From NCBI RefSeq assembly GCF_052078665.1, contig NZ_JBQJIK010000001.1, forward strand, positions 1-64,000: a DNA stretch of 64,000 nt, written 5' to 3'. A model generated the notes under the pieces. That model searched no databases. It had not been told where the DNA came from and saw nothing but the letters and a program-made list of their open reading frames with translations. The DNA is from Inquilinus sp052078665 (GTDB taxonomy: Bacteria; Pseudomonadota; Alphaproteobacteria; DSM-16000; Inquilinaceae). The position numbers and the translations under genes are program-made. Below, piece after piece: positions 9,601 to 16,780 of the stretch. Position 1 is the first letter of the stretch. Each line of letters starts with the position of its first letter.

Positions 9601-10130
9601 TCGGCGGAGCCGTTGCCGGCCGGCTGCTGCATCAAGGCGGCGGCGCGCAGGGCCAGGCGCTCGCCGACCACGTTGATCAGCTGCGGCGTGTCTCCCAGGG
9701 AATCGGCCAGGCTGGAAGCCTGGCCCAGCCCGCCGCCGCTGCCGTCGGACCAGCGGTCCAGCATGCGGTCCAGCAGGTAGCGCTGCTCGTCGGCGTTGAG
9801 GCCCCTGAGCTCGGTCGACTGCCCGTTCAGCGCGTTGCGGACATGCTCATGGGATTCGGTCTGGCCGAAGCCGAGGAAGCCGCCGCTGGCGTCGGAATGG
9901 TGCTCGACCCAGTCGTCGATCCGGCCCCGGCGGTCCCCGTCGACCACCGGCACGACCGGCGCGGTCGGGGGCGGGGCGGTCCCGGGTGACGCGGTCTCGG
10001 GCGCCGCGGGCTCGGCCGGCGGCGCTGCCCGGGCCCGCTGCACCGCGTCGGCGAAGTCCACCCGGTTCGGCACGGCTGTTGCGCCGTACCGGGATGGGGC
10101 AGTGCCGAGCGATTCGATACGGGGTGACAT
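6672..10130 (-). CDS. DUF4781-like polymorphic toxin with C-terminal PD-(D/E)XK-like nuclease domain
   Basis: The product is 1152 residues. A Pro/Ala-rich linker (about 36-62) follows a short N-terminus with no Sec signal. A helical region runs from about 65 to 300. A DUF4781-like region follows (about 330-720), containing FVDNTGRSYQDFEDW and Gly/Ala-rich hydrophobic segments (about 545-630). A second soluble part carries a charged coiled-coil-like stretch (RRIADLQRRLDDPNL). The last 130 residues resemble a restriction-endonuclease-fold toxin: GDFDQVY (Asp 1035/1037), strand IRFIVVEAKGG (Glu 1055, Lys 1057), then TPEYFVAIARNM. Imm49 overlaps its stop. The start has AGGA seven bases upstream. 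The export route is unknown, and no T6SS, T7SS or T5SS genes are in the window. The nuclease call rests on the D...ExK pattern and is inference. Confidence 0.75.
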   Translation of the reverse strand: MSPRIESLGTAPSRYGATAVPNRVDFADAVQRARAAPPAEPAAPETASPGTAPPPTAPVVPVVDGDRRGRIDDWVEHHSDASGGFLGFGQTESHEHVRNALNGQSTELRGLNADEQRYLLDRMLDRWSDGSGGGLGQASSLADSLGDTPQLINVVGERLALRAAALMQQPAGNGSADDPHSKALALVLGTVQATSGDLNETPATTAALRRTIISLGPENAARFMQALASRGGADGIEAMARQRILTAVNDGPPSQAASAVVQTVFAQTTPFDIDKRQGLRQEMAQALAREWFPDDPTQRDAEGRRLDGILGTHQGQVLLFGGGNDGKIGLEGRVGALATVRADRSITADTLKRTDDPWTNPAIVGPQAQDNAKQFLTGRGDDPQTLQGTDLDNTIGYAMGFPPEVPKGMSPEEAQSKVAQGQLSYYAEGPGKDPVGKVVAQIRAVGGENAQVTVLPIQYSSNASGPVQLTLFRVHTASGDKFVDNTGRSYQDFEDWKAHNELPPGDVTYPTDGHLTLKADGTVNLSHGNTPKTVDTTWEEVKSVFDGAALVGGIIAGGALIIGSGGTATPVLVGIGVAAGGWGVYQTGSALIDRSQHGQSINPFTDGDARMLWLGLAANGTGIAAFASAGALTRLAGAGARLSPAAARVIGTTEAVANTANAGAFVDMGIHLASNWGSMTPEQRAQGLLTMGFWGATIGVGARQARSPGEMFNPAALTRRLTAAYEPPVVRTSELEGDRVSIVQDPNTGEITIKAGQQATDADIALHRDVARMMAQDRGLQGLVRGWAGEPKPGTLAYSIKYEGIKLDRRIADLQRRLDDPNLTAQQKDALRGDIQTTRAYLDQQNEAVGRTITDPSQMDVEAPSTGQARAEEIQPGLGDAIDNSPYAGQGYYFRTTGLETVPEIVRTDPYDSSHPRLGLVKSDDGVYRIQEVTEGHLPTYAPAIAGGASARISLPAGLTPEQQTQFNSALTDRDTAVLERDAATDTSVKNAKGQEVVNQSAEIGELGAMGYVAQQYRGAALEYGGPGSGSRPGDFDQVYRQTLPDGKIRFIVVEAKGGGSPLGTRLVNGRVETQGTPEYFVAIARNMDDNMTGQAATTGNDLLSAYRHGETPEGKPAEVVYLTVRTPISHGSSGATAPVATAKQFDLGTGR

Positions 10131-10190
10131 GGAACGATCCTGTCCGCGAACGGTGGCTGGACCCGGGCAGAGCCGCCGGCGGGGGCCGGC

Positions 10191-10365
10191 TCAGCCCTGC
10201 TTGACGCCCTCGTTGATGGTGTCGACGTCCTCCCGCGAGATCCCGAGCTTCTTTGCCACCGCCAGGACATCGGTATCGACGTCGACGTCGATGCTCTGGC
10301 CGTTGCCGTTCTTCTTCCGGTCGATCTCGGCCAGATCCTTCAGGGCCTCAATACGTCCGGACGTC
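10191..10365 (-). pseudogene. Frame-displaced C-terminal repeat of the upstream gene
   Basis: After the TGA of the 261-residue gene, a different frame encodes IEALKDLAEIDRKKNGNG... and ends INEGVKQG at 10191. This is a diverged copy of the last ~45 residues of the preceding product: IDVDVDTDVLAVAKKLGISRED here matches IDLQVDYDIWAVGKDLGIPRDQ there. Skipping one base at ACG-T-ATT-GAG joins the two frames exactly between repeat units. There is no convincing independent start, since the only ATG lies inside the previous gene. A one-base insertion, a sequencing error or +1 frameshifting would all explain it. Confidence 0.6.
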
Positions 10366-11133
10366 CAGCGGCACGTCCTTATTGATGGGAAGCTGGTCAC
10401 GCGGGATGCCGAGATCCTTTCCCACTGCCCAGATGTCGTAGTCGACTTGCAGGTCGATGTTCTGATTGTCTGCCATCCAGGTTTTCTCGGCCAGTGGCCT
10501 AAGGGCGTTCGTCTGCCGTTCCTTGGTGCCCCCTGTCCCTACGACCCTGTCGACATAGGCACGGATGATCTGCTGCCGATAGGGGCCGTTGTTCTCCTCG
10601 TCGAAGGTCTGCGGCAGAAGCCTCGTCACGGCATCGAGCGGATCGTCGGCGCTGTTGATGTAGTCGTTGATCCACTGGTTGCGCGTCTCAGGATTCGGCG
10701 CAGTCTTCAGACTGGCCGCGAATGTCTCGGGCGACGACGTGTCGGGCTGGGGCTGGGCCGGCGTATCCGAACCCGGCGGGGTCTCCGGCGGGACCGGGAG
10801 CATGACGAAATCCGGGGTCAGGTCCCCCTCATGGTAGGCGTGGATCAGATTCGGATTGCTGATCTGGTCGTTCAGCGCCACCACGCTGGCATTGATGTCC
10901 TGGGGTGCGATGCCGGCCTCGGTGGCCATGCGCCACTGCGAATCGCCGGCTTCGGGCACCGCCACGGTGCCCTGGCTGAGCAGATCCTGGGCATCCCTGA
11001 GGCCATGCTGCGTGGCCAGGCCGTTCAGCGTCTGCTGCCATTGCTGCTGCTGAGCCGCGGACACCTCATAGGTCCGCCCGTCCTTTCCCACCAGCGAGAA
11101 CTTGTTGTCCCTAAAGGTGACCGTGAGCGACAT
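10348..11133 (-). CDS. Hypothetical protein, first gene of the toxin operon
   Basis: I do not recognise this 261-residue protein. It begins MSLTVTFRDNKFSLVGKDGR, has a Gln-rich helix (AAQQQQWQQTLNGL), and a Pro/Thr-rich linker in the middle (LPVPPETPPGSDTPAQPQPD). The C-terminal module reads DYDIWAVGKDLGIPRDQLPIN. A shorter relative of that module (ATEAGIAPQDINA) appears near residue 75, and a full copy lies out of frame just downstream. There is no signal peptide. GGAGGT five bases before the ATG supports this start over the longer open frame. It lies about 200 bases upstream of the toxin start on the same strand, so an adaptor or chaperone role for the toxin is possible but unproven. Confidence 0.65.
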   Translation of the reverse strand: MSLTVTFRDNKFSLVGKDGRTYEVSAAQQQQWQQTLNGLATQHGLRDAQDLLSQGTVAVPEAGDSQWRMATEAGIAPQDINASVVALNDQISNPNLIHAYHEGDLTPDFVMLPVPPETPPGSDTPAQPQPDTSSPETFAASLKTAPNPETRNQWINDYINSADDPLDAVTRLLPQTFDEENNGPYRQQIIRAYVDRVVGTGGTKERQTNALRPLAEKTWMADNQNIDLQVDYDIWAVGKDLGIPRDQLPINKDVPLDVRTY

Positions 11134-11654
11134 CGACACCTCCACACACTGGCGCCAGACAGGCAGGCTCTGGCCTGTTCGGCGTCGGCCGACGAGGACC
11201 GCGCTGTTTCCCGGCCCCAAGCCAGGACTGAATTCCGGATTCTCCCCCAGAATGTCTACAGCAACCCCGTACGACGGGGAATGTTCCGCAACGTTTATGG
11301 CGATCTGATCGCAACCAGTCCGGACCCCTTTGCCCCATAATCGATGGACAGACCGGGCTGCCGATCCGCTTGATTTCCCTCCGAATAAATCGACCGGTCC
11401 TTCGGCCACGTCGCCGGAAGCTCCATGAGTTTCGGACAATGACTGCGCATCGACCAATTCCCAAAGGACTCTTGTCTCGGCGGCTCGGTCTCCATGTCTT
11501 GCCGGACAAATAGCGGGAATTCGGGCTGTGCCGCCGATCGGCGGTCCAACACTCGCCGACTGATATCCGCCGTCGTGCCACGCCTGAATCCGTCCCAGCG
11601 GCTATTGCAATCGATCTTGAGAGAAAAGCTCAACATCGCCTCAAAGTCATTTTA
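11134..11654. other. 0.5-kb gap without a convincing gene
   Basis: This divergent region between the toxin operon and aquaporin has visibly lower GC than its surroundings. A 113-codon open frame on the minus strand (11295-11636) lacks a ribosome site and recognisable motifs. I see no tRNA, repeat or insertion-sequence end. It presumably holds the toxin-operon promoter. Confidence 0.5.
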
Positions 11655-11683
11655 TTGCGTGCCGTTACCTAGCGCTATATATT
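11655..11683 (+). promoter_or_regulatory. Putative sigma-70 promoter of aqpZ
   Basis: TTGCGT and TATATT are separated by exactly 17 bases and end about 45 bases before the first aquaporin ATG. The -10 element is good and the -35 element moderate. Confidence 0.4.
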
Positions 11684-11741
11684 GGCACTTTGATTCTCCT
11701 CGCCACCAGCGGCGGTAGGAGATCAAATGGAGGGAACCTCT

Positions 11742-12464
11742 ATGCTCAAGCGAGTCCTTGCCGAGGCGTTGGGGACGTTTTGGCTCGTCCTCGGCGGTTG
11801 CGGCACTGCGGTCCTGGCCGGATCGCATGTCGGATTTGGCGGTGTCGCCGCAGCCTTCGGCCTCACCGTATTGACCGGCGCCTATGCCCTCGGCCGGATT
11901 TCCGGCGGTCACTTCAATCCTGCGGTCACGGTGGGGCTGTGGGCCGCCGGCAAGACCAGCACGGCCGACCTCGTGCCCTATGTCGTGGCCCAGGTGATCG
12001 GCGCGATCATCGCGGGCGGGGTGATCTACGTCATCGCCTCCGGCGCTCCCGGCTTCGACATCACCAAGGGCTTCGCCCTGAACGGCTACGGCGCCGGATC
12101 GCCCGACGGCTACGGCCTGACGGCCGCCTTGGTCTCCGAGATCGTGCTGACGGCGGTCTTCCTGATCGTCATCGTCGGCGTCGTCAGCAGCCCGACCACC
12201 GCGCCCTTCGCGCCGATCGCGATCGGCCTGGCGCTGACGCTGATCCACCTGATCTCGATCCCGGTCACCAACACCTCGGTGAACCCGGCGCGCAGCACCG
12301 GCGTGGCGGTGATCGCCCAGGGCCTGGCGCTGCAGCAGCTCTGGCTGTTCTGGGTCGCGCCGATCATCGGCGGCCTCATCGGCGGCCTGATCGGCCGCTT
12401 CCTGACCGAACCCGAAGCCTCGGTCAGCGCGGCCGTGACCCCTCCGGGAGCCCCGGCGGAGTGA
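11742..12464 (+). CDS. aqpZ: Aquaporin Z-type water channel
   Basis: This is a 240-residue inner-membrane protein with six hydrophobic segments and both pore motifs, HFNPAVTVG in the first half and SVNPARSTG in the second. The FWLVLGGCGTAVLA opening is nearly that of E. coli AqpZ, which conducts water without needing energy. The start MLKRVLAEALGTF matches family N-termini and follows GGAGGG by about seven bases. An in-frame ATG 15 bases upstream (MEGTS) also has a GGAG and cannot be excluded. It is a single gene, closed by a hairpin shared with the convergent acetyltransferase. Confidence 0.93.
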   Translation: MLKRVLAEALGTFWLVLGGCGTAVLAGSHVGFGGVAAAFGLTVLTGAYALGRISGGHFNPAVTVGLWAAGKTSTADLVPYVVAQVIGAIIAGGVIYVIASGAPGFDITKGFALNGYGAGSPDGYGLTAALVSEIVLTAVFLIVIVGVVSSPTTAPFAPIAIGLALTLIHLISIPVTNTSVNPARSTGVAVIAQGLALQQLWLFWVAPIIGGLIGGLIGRFLTEPEASVSAAVTPPGAPAE

Positions 12465-12471
12465 GCCGAAG

Positions 12472-12504
12472 CTGGACTGACGCCCCGCCAGGGCGTCAGT
12501 CCAG
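12472..12504. terminator. 14-bp hairpin between aqpZ and the convergent GNAT gene
   Basis: CTGGACTGACGCCC and GGGCGTCAGTCCAG form a perfect 14-bp stem with a five-base loop. It overlaps the 3' end of the acetyltransferase gene. No T tract follows on either strand, so it may act as a weak bidirectional terminator or protect the 3' ends. Confidence 0.5.
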
Positions 12505-12957
12505 CGCCTTCGCCATGAACAGGCTCAGCGGGTCGGGCCCGTAGCCGCCGAACGGGCCACAATCCCGGTAGCCGAAGCGGCGGTACAGGCCGATCGCCTC
12601 CGGCTGGTGGATGCCGGTCTCCAATTGGATCAGCCGGACGCCGAGGCCGCGGGCCTCGTCCTCGATCCGGGCCAGCAGGTCGCGGCCGACCTTCAGCCCG
12701 CGGGTCGCCGGGTCGACGAACATCCGCTTCAGCTCGGCCTGCCCGTCGCTGCCGACCCGCAGCGCGCCGCAGCCGACCACCCGGCCCTCGCGCCGGGCCA
12801 CGAAGAAGCGCACCTCCGGCTGCTCCAGCGAGGCGATGTCGAGCATGTGGTTGCTCTCGGCCGGGTACAGGCTCGCCATCAGGGCGTCCGACTGCCGGAT
12901 CAGGTCGAGCACCGCGTCCTGGCGCGGCGGTTCCGGGGCGATCAGGGTGGCGGTCAC
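12496..12957 (-). CDS. GNAT-family N-acetyltransferase
   Basis: This 153-residue single-domain acetyltransferase has the central FFVARREGRVVGCGAL strand pair. The acetyl-CoA loop region is KRMFVDPATRGLKVGRDLL, and it is followed by the C-terminal LIQLETG...AIGLYRRFGY block. These are GNAT signatures, but the substrate cannot be read from the sequence. The gene is convergent with aqpZ and divergent from the YcaQ-type gene. Length and motif order are typical of small stand-alone GNATs. Confidence 0.85.
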   Translation of the reverse strand: MTATLIAPEPPRQDAVLDLIRQSDALMASLYPAESNHMLDIASLEQPEVRFFVARREGRVVGCGALRVGSDGQAELKRMFVDPATRGLKVGRDLLARIEDEARGLGVRLIQLETGIHQPEAIGLYRRFGYRDCGPFGGYGPDPLSLFMAKALD

Positions 12958-13061
12958 GATGCGGAACCTCGGTCGTTTCGCCCCGACTATAGCCGGCGAT
13001 GGCGATGCGCGAAGGGCTTTCCTCTTGCCCTGGCGAGGGCGGCTATGTTCTCGTATCGTTC

Positions 13062-14315
13062 ATGGTCGACTCCGCTCCCCTCACGATCCCCAACGCCGAC
13101 GCCCGGCGCCTGTTCCTCGATCTGCACGGCCTGTCCGATTCGCCGCTCGGCCGGCTGACGGCGGACGGGTGCCAGGCGGTGGTGGACCGCATCGGCTTCG
13201 TCCAGATCGACAGCATCAACACGGTCGAACGGGCGCATCACATGATCCTGTTCGCCCGCCGCCACGGCTATGCCCAGACCCAGCTGCCGCGGCTGGTCGA
13301 GAAGACCCGCGGCCTGTTCGAGGGCTGGACCCACGACGCCTCGCTGATCCCGACCCGCTTCTTCCCCTACTGGTCGCGGCGCTTCGACGATGTGCGGCAA
13401 CGCGCCGCCACCAGCCGCTGGTGGGCCGAGGCCGGGCCGGATTTCCCCAAGGTGCTGGAGCAGGTGCGCGAGCGGGTGGCGACGGAAGGGCCGCTGTTGA
13501 CCCGCAGCTTCGAGGAGGAGCGGCAGCGCCCCGCCGGCGGCTGGTGGGACTGGACGCCGTCGAAGATGGCGCTGGAGTTCCTGTGGCGCACCGGCGTGCT
13601 GGCGGTGGCGCGGCGCGAGAACTTCCAGAAGGTCTACGACCTGACCGAGCGGGTGATCCCGGAGCCGCATCGCGGCCCGGCGCCCGACCCGGAGGCGGTG
13701 GTCGACTGGGCCTGCCGCTCGGCGCTGGAGCGGCTGGGCGCCGCCCGGCCCGGCGAGATCGCCGGCTTCTGGGACCTGATCACCATCCGCGAGGCGGAGC
13801 AGTGGTGCGACCAGGCGACCCGGCGCGGCGAATTGTGCGTCGCCCATGTTCAGGGCGCGGACGGCAAGACCACCGCGGCCTTCGCCTTCGCCGACATCGA
13901 GGTCCGGCTGGCCGCGGCGGCGCCGGCGCCGGATGTGCTGCGGGTGCTGTCGCCCTTCGACCCGGTGATCCGCAACCGCCAGCGGCTGGAGCGGCTGTTC
14001 GGCTTCGACTACCGCTTCGAGGCCTTCGTGCCCGAGGCGAAGCGTCGCTGGGGCTACTACGTCTTCCCGATCCTGGAGGGCGACCGCCTGGTCGGCCGGA
14101 TCGACATGCGGGCCCGGCGCGACAGCGGCGACCTCGCCGTCGCCGGGCTGTGGTGGGAGCCGAAGGTGCGGTCCAGCAAGGCCCGGCTGCGCCGGCTGGA
14201 GACGCAGCTCGACCGCATCCGCCGCTTCGCCGGGGTCGAGCGCGTGGTGTGGCCCGAGGTCAAATCGACGCTGTCATCCGCGAGTCATCATACGGTCGCA
14301 AAGCTCGGGGCATAA
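13062..14315 (+). CDS. YcaQ-type winged-helix DNA glycosylase
   Basis: This 417-residue protein belongs to the HTH_42/YcaQ (AlkX) family, whose E. coli member unhooks interstrand crosslinks and removes bulky alkyl adducts. The conserved catalytic QxD motif is present as Gln48-Ile-Asp50 in FVQIDSIN. The family blocks ERAHHMILFARR, YWSRRF, WWDWTPSKMALEFLWRTG and LSPFDPVIRNRQRLERLFGFDY also follow in order. The start is chosen from family length. No clear ribosome site precedes it, and the open frame extends 63 bases further upstream. The DNA repair role is inherited from the family. Confidence 0.85.
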   Translation: MVDSAPLTIPNADARRLFLDLHGLSDSPLGRLTADGCQAVVDRIGFVQIDSINTVERAHHMILFARRHGYAQTQLPRLVEKTRGLFEGWTHDASLIPTRFFPYWSRRFDDVRQRAATSRWWAEAGPDFPKVLEQVRERVATEGPLLTRSFEEERQRPAGGWWDWTPSKMALEFLWRTGVLAVARRENFQKVYDLTERVIPEPHRGPAPDPEAVVDWACRSALERLGAARPGEIAGFWDLITIREAEQWCDQATRRGELCVAHVQGADGKTTAAFAFADIEVRLAAAAPAPDVLRVLSPFDPVIRNRQRLERLFGFDYRFEAFVPEAKRRWGYYVFPILEGDRLVGRIDMRARRDSGDLAVAGLWWEPKVRSSKARLRRLETQLDRIRRFAGVERVVWPEVKSTLSSASHHTVAKLGA

Positions 14316-14322
14316 GGGCGCC

Positions 14323-14358
14323 GCGCGAGGGCCGGCGTTGCGATGCCGGCCCTCGCGC
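14323..14358 (+). terminator. Strong hairpin after the YcaQ-type gene
   Basis: A perfect 14-bp stem (GCGCGAGGGCCGGC with its complement) encloses an eight-base loop, eight bases after the stop. No T run follows, so termination efficiency is uncertain. Confidence 0.55.
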
Positions 14359-14424
14359 CCATATATGGCCGCGTGGGCAAACCCGCCGGACCGATCGTGC
14401 GGAAGCGGAAGAGAAGGACTGGGT

Positions 14425-15570
14425 ATGGCGGGGGATCTGATCGTCGCCCATGCGCGGATCGTGACCGCGGAGGCCGTGCTGACCGGCAGCGTCGCCGTCG
14501 CCGGCGGGCGGATCATCGATCTGGACCGGGATGCGGCCTGCCCGCCCGGCGCGGCCGATTTCGAGGGCGACTACCTGCTGCCCGGCCTGGTCGAGCTGCA
14601 CACCGACCATCTCGAGCGCCACTACACGCCGCGGCCCGGCGTGCGCTGGCCGGCGGTGACCGCGGTGATGGCGCATGACGCCCAGGTCGCCGCGGCCGGC
14701 ATCACCACCGTGTTCGACGCGCTAGCGCTGGTCGGCGGCCGCAACGGCGAGGACCGGCTGGAGACGCTGCGGCCGATGGTCGACGGCATCCGCCAGGCCC
14801 AGGCCGGCGGCATGCTGCGGGCCGAGCATTTCCTGCATCTGCGCTGCGAGGTCACCGAGGCGCATGTGCTCGAGCTGTTCGAGCCGTTCCGCGACGACCC
14901 GCTGGTGCAGTTCATGTCGGTGATGGACCACGCGCCCGGCCACCGCCAGTTCTCCGACCTCGCCAAGTATCGCGAGATCTACAAGGGCATGCTCGGCATG
15001 ACCGACGAGCAGATCGACGCCCAGACGGCGGAGCGGATCGCCGCGTCGCGCACCCATGGCGTGACCAACCGCGACGCCCTGGCCGCGATCGGCCGCGGCC
15101 GCGGCCTGCCGATCGCCAGCCATGACGATGAGACCGTCGCCCATGTCGAGGAGGCGGCGGCGCTGGGCATGGTGGTGTCGGAGTTCCCGACCACCCTGAC
15201 CGCCGCCCGAGCCGCCCGTGCGCACGGGCTGCAGATCCTGATGGGCGCGCCGAACCTGGTCCGCGGCGGATCCCACTCCGGCAATGTCTCGGCCGGCGAG
15301 CTGGCGCGCGAGGGGCTGGTCGACATCCTGTCCTCCGACTACGTCCCGGTCAGCCTGCTGCACGGCGCCTTCACCCTGGCCGAGGGCGAGCACGGCATCG
15401 GCCTGCCGCAGGCGCTGGCGACGGTGACGATCAACCCGGCCCGCGCCGCCGGCCTCGAGGATCGCGGCCGGATCGAGCCCGGGCTGCGGGCCGACCTGCT
15501 GCGCGTCCGGCTGGTCGACGGCGTGCCGGTGATCCGCGCCGTCTGGCGCGAGGGCGAAAGAGTCGCGTGA
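14425..15570 (+). CDS. phnM: PhnM: alpha-D-ribose 1-methylphosphonate 5-triphosphate diphosphatase
   Basis: This 381-residue member of the amidohydrolase superfamily matches PhnM length (378 in E. coli). The metal-binding ELHTDHLERH stretch, the AHDAQVAAAGITTVFDAL block, IASHDDETVAHV, the MGAPNLVRGGSHSGN segment and SSDYVP are all present. In the C-P lyase pathway PhnM removes pyrophosphate before C-P bond cleavage. The start has GAGAAGG about eight bases upstream. No other phn gene, nor a phosphonate transporter, is in the window, so this is a detached copy whose partners must lie elsewhere. A downstream promoter-like TTATAA precedes the cytochrome gene. Confidence 0.9.
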   Translation: MAGDLIVAHARIVTAEAVLTGSVAVAGGRIIDLDRDAACPPGAADFEGDYLLPGLVELHTDHLERHYTPRPGVRWPAVTAVMAHDAQVAAAGITTVFDALALVGGRNGEDRLETLRPMVDGIRQAQAGGMLRAEHFLHLRCEVTEAHVLELFEPFRDDPLVQFMSVMDHAPGHRQFSDLAKYREIYKGMLGMTDEQIDAQTAERIAASRTHGVTNRDALAAIGRGRGLPIASHDDETVAHVEEAAALGMVVSEFPTTLTAARAARAHGLQILMGAPNLVRGGSHSGNVSAGELAREGLVDILSSDYVPVSLLHGAFTLAEGEHGIGLPQALATVTINPARAAGLEDRGRIEPGLRADLLRVRLVDGVPVIRAVWREGERVA

Positions 15571-15644
15571 TCCCGGAATGACGGGTTCGGGCGAAGGATC
15601 GGGTTATAAGGGCTGAGTCGCCTGTTCGCGTTCCGGAGGCCAGC

Positions 15645-16562
15645 ATGCGTCCGTTCCCGGTTCTCATGGCCTTGGGCCTGTGGCTCGCCCTCGGATCGGC
15701 TGCCGCGGCCCAGACGGCCGACCCGGCCGCGCCCGCTCCGGCGTCCCCCGCTCCGGCCTCTCCTGACCCGGTGATCCGCGGCGCCTATGTCTTCGCCGCC
15801 GGCGGCTGCGCCGCCTGCCACACCGCGCCGGGCGACGCCGCCAAGCCGCTGGCCGGCGGCCGGGTGCTGAAGACCGCCTTCGGCACCTTCTACACCCCGA
15901 ACATCACCCCGGACCCCGACACCGGCCTCGGCAAGTGGAGCGAGGAGGATTTCCGCCGAGCCCTGCGCGAGGGCGTGTCGCCTTCGGGCGAGGACTACTA
16001 TCCGGCCTTCCCCTACACCTCCTATACCGGCATCACCGACCGCGACCTGTCCGACCTCTGGGCCTATCTGCGCAGCGTCCCGCCGGTGCAGCAGTCGAAC
16101 AAGCCACATGAGCTGGGCTGGCCCTACTCCTGGCGCCTGCTGCTGCCGGGCTGGCGCCTGCTGAACTTCGCCGAAGGGCCCTTCCTGGTGCCGGCCGGCC
16201 AGTCCGCCGACTGGTATCGCGGCGCCTATCTGGTCCGCGTGCTCGGCCATTGCGGCGAATGCCACACGCCACGCGACATGCTGGGCGGGCTGAACTGGTA
16301 CAGCCCCTTCGCCGGCAACCCCCAGGCGCCGGACGGCGACGGCAAGATCCCGAACATCACCCCGGATCCGGAGCACGGGATCGGGGAGTGGAGCGACCGG
16401 GACATCACCTATTACCTGGAGACCGGCGCCACCCCCGATGGCGACTTCGCCGGCGGTGCCATGGTCGAGGTGATCCGGAACGACACCAGCAAGCTCGTCC
16501 CGGCCGACCGCGAGGCGATCGCCACCTACCTCAAGAGCCTGAAGCCGCTGTCCGGGCCGTGA
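15645..16562 (+). CDS. Exported diheme cytochrome c
   Basis: This 305-residue protein has a Sec signal peptide (hydrophobic residues about 5-22, cleavage near AAAQ), then an Ala/Pro linker. Two tandem cytochrome c domains follow, with heme motifs CAACH (about 55-59) and CGECH (about 205). Each domain carries a matching PNITPDP...G.W.....I/F block. The arrangement resembles the cytochrome subunits that accept electrons from periplasmic alcohol, aldehyde or gluconate dehydrogenases, but with two hemes rather than three. No dehydrogenase gene lies next to it, so its partner is unknown. The GGAGG ribosome site upstream of the ATG is good. Confidence 0.88.
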   Translation: MRPFPVLMALGLWLALGSAAAAQTADPAAPAPASPAPASPDPVIRGAYVFAAGGCAACHTAPGDAAKPLAGGRVLKTAFGTFYTPNITPDPDTGLGKWSEEDFRRALREGVSPSGEDYYPAFPYTSYTGITDRDLSDLWAYLRSVPPVQQSNKPHELGWPYSWRLLLPGWRLLNFAEGPFLVPAGQSADWYRGAYLVRVLGHCGECHTPRDMLGGLNWYSPFAGNPQAPDGDGKIPNITPDPEHGIGEWSDRDITYYLETGATPDGDFAGGAMVEVIRNDTSKLVPADREAIATYLKSLKPLSGP

Positions 16563-16780
16563 CGGCCGGCGATGGTTTCGGCCCGGGGAATCACTTATAG
16601 TGTCGCGGTGCGTGCAATTTTAGGAACATTTCGAGCGTATTGATCGGCGACCGTTCATTTCGATCCGACGGCGCCCCTGAGCCTTCAACCGCGACATGCC
16701 GCCCGGGCAGCGAGCACGGCCGAGACCGTTCCCGCTGTGCGCACGGCGCGCCGCCCTGCATTTGATCGGAGAGCGATACC

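Noticed and set aside
6192..9989. 1265-codon plus-strand open frame antisense to the toxin gene
   Set aside because: Its composition is low-complexity (Arg/Pro/Ala then Gly/Val/Leu/Arg) and no family is visible. The DUF4781-like and Imm49 genes on the minus strand explain the region.
11295..11636. 113-codon minus-strand frame in the gap before aqpZ
   Set aside because: It has no ribosome site and no recognisable motif, and its composition does not look coding.
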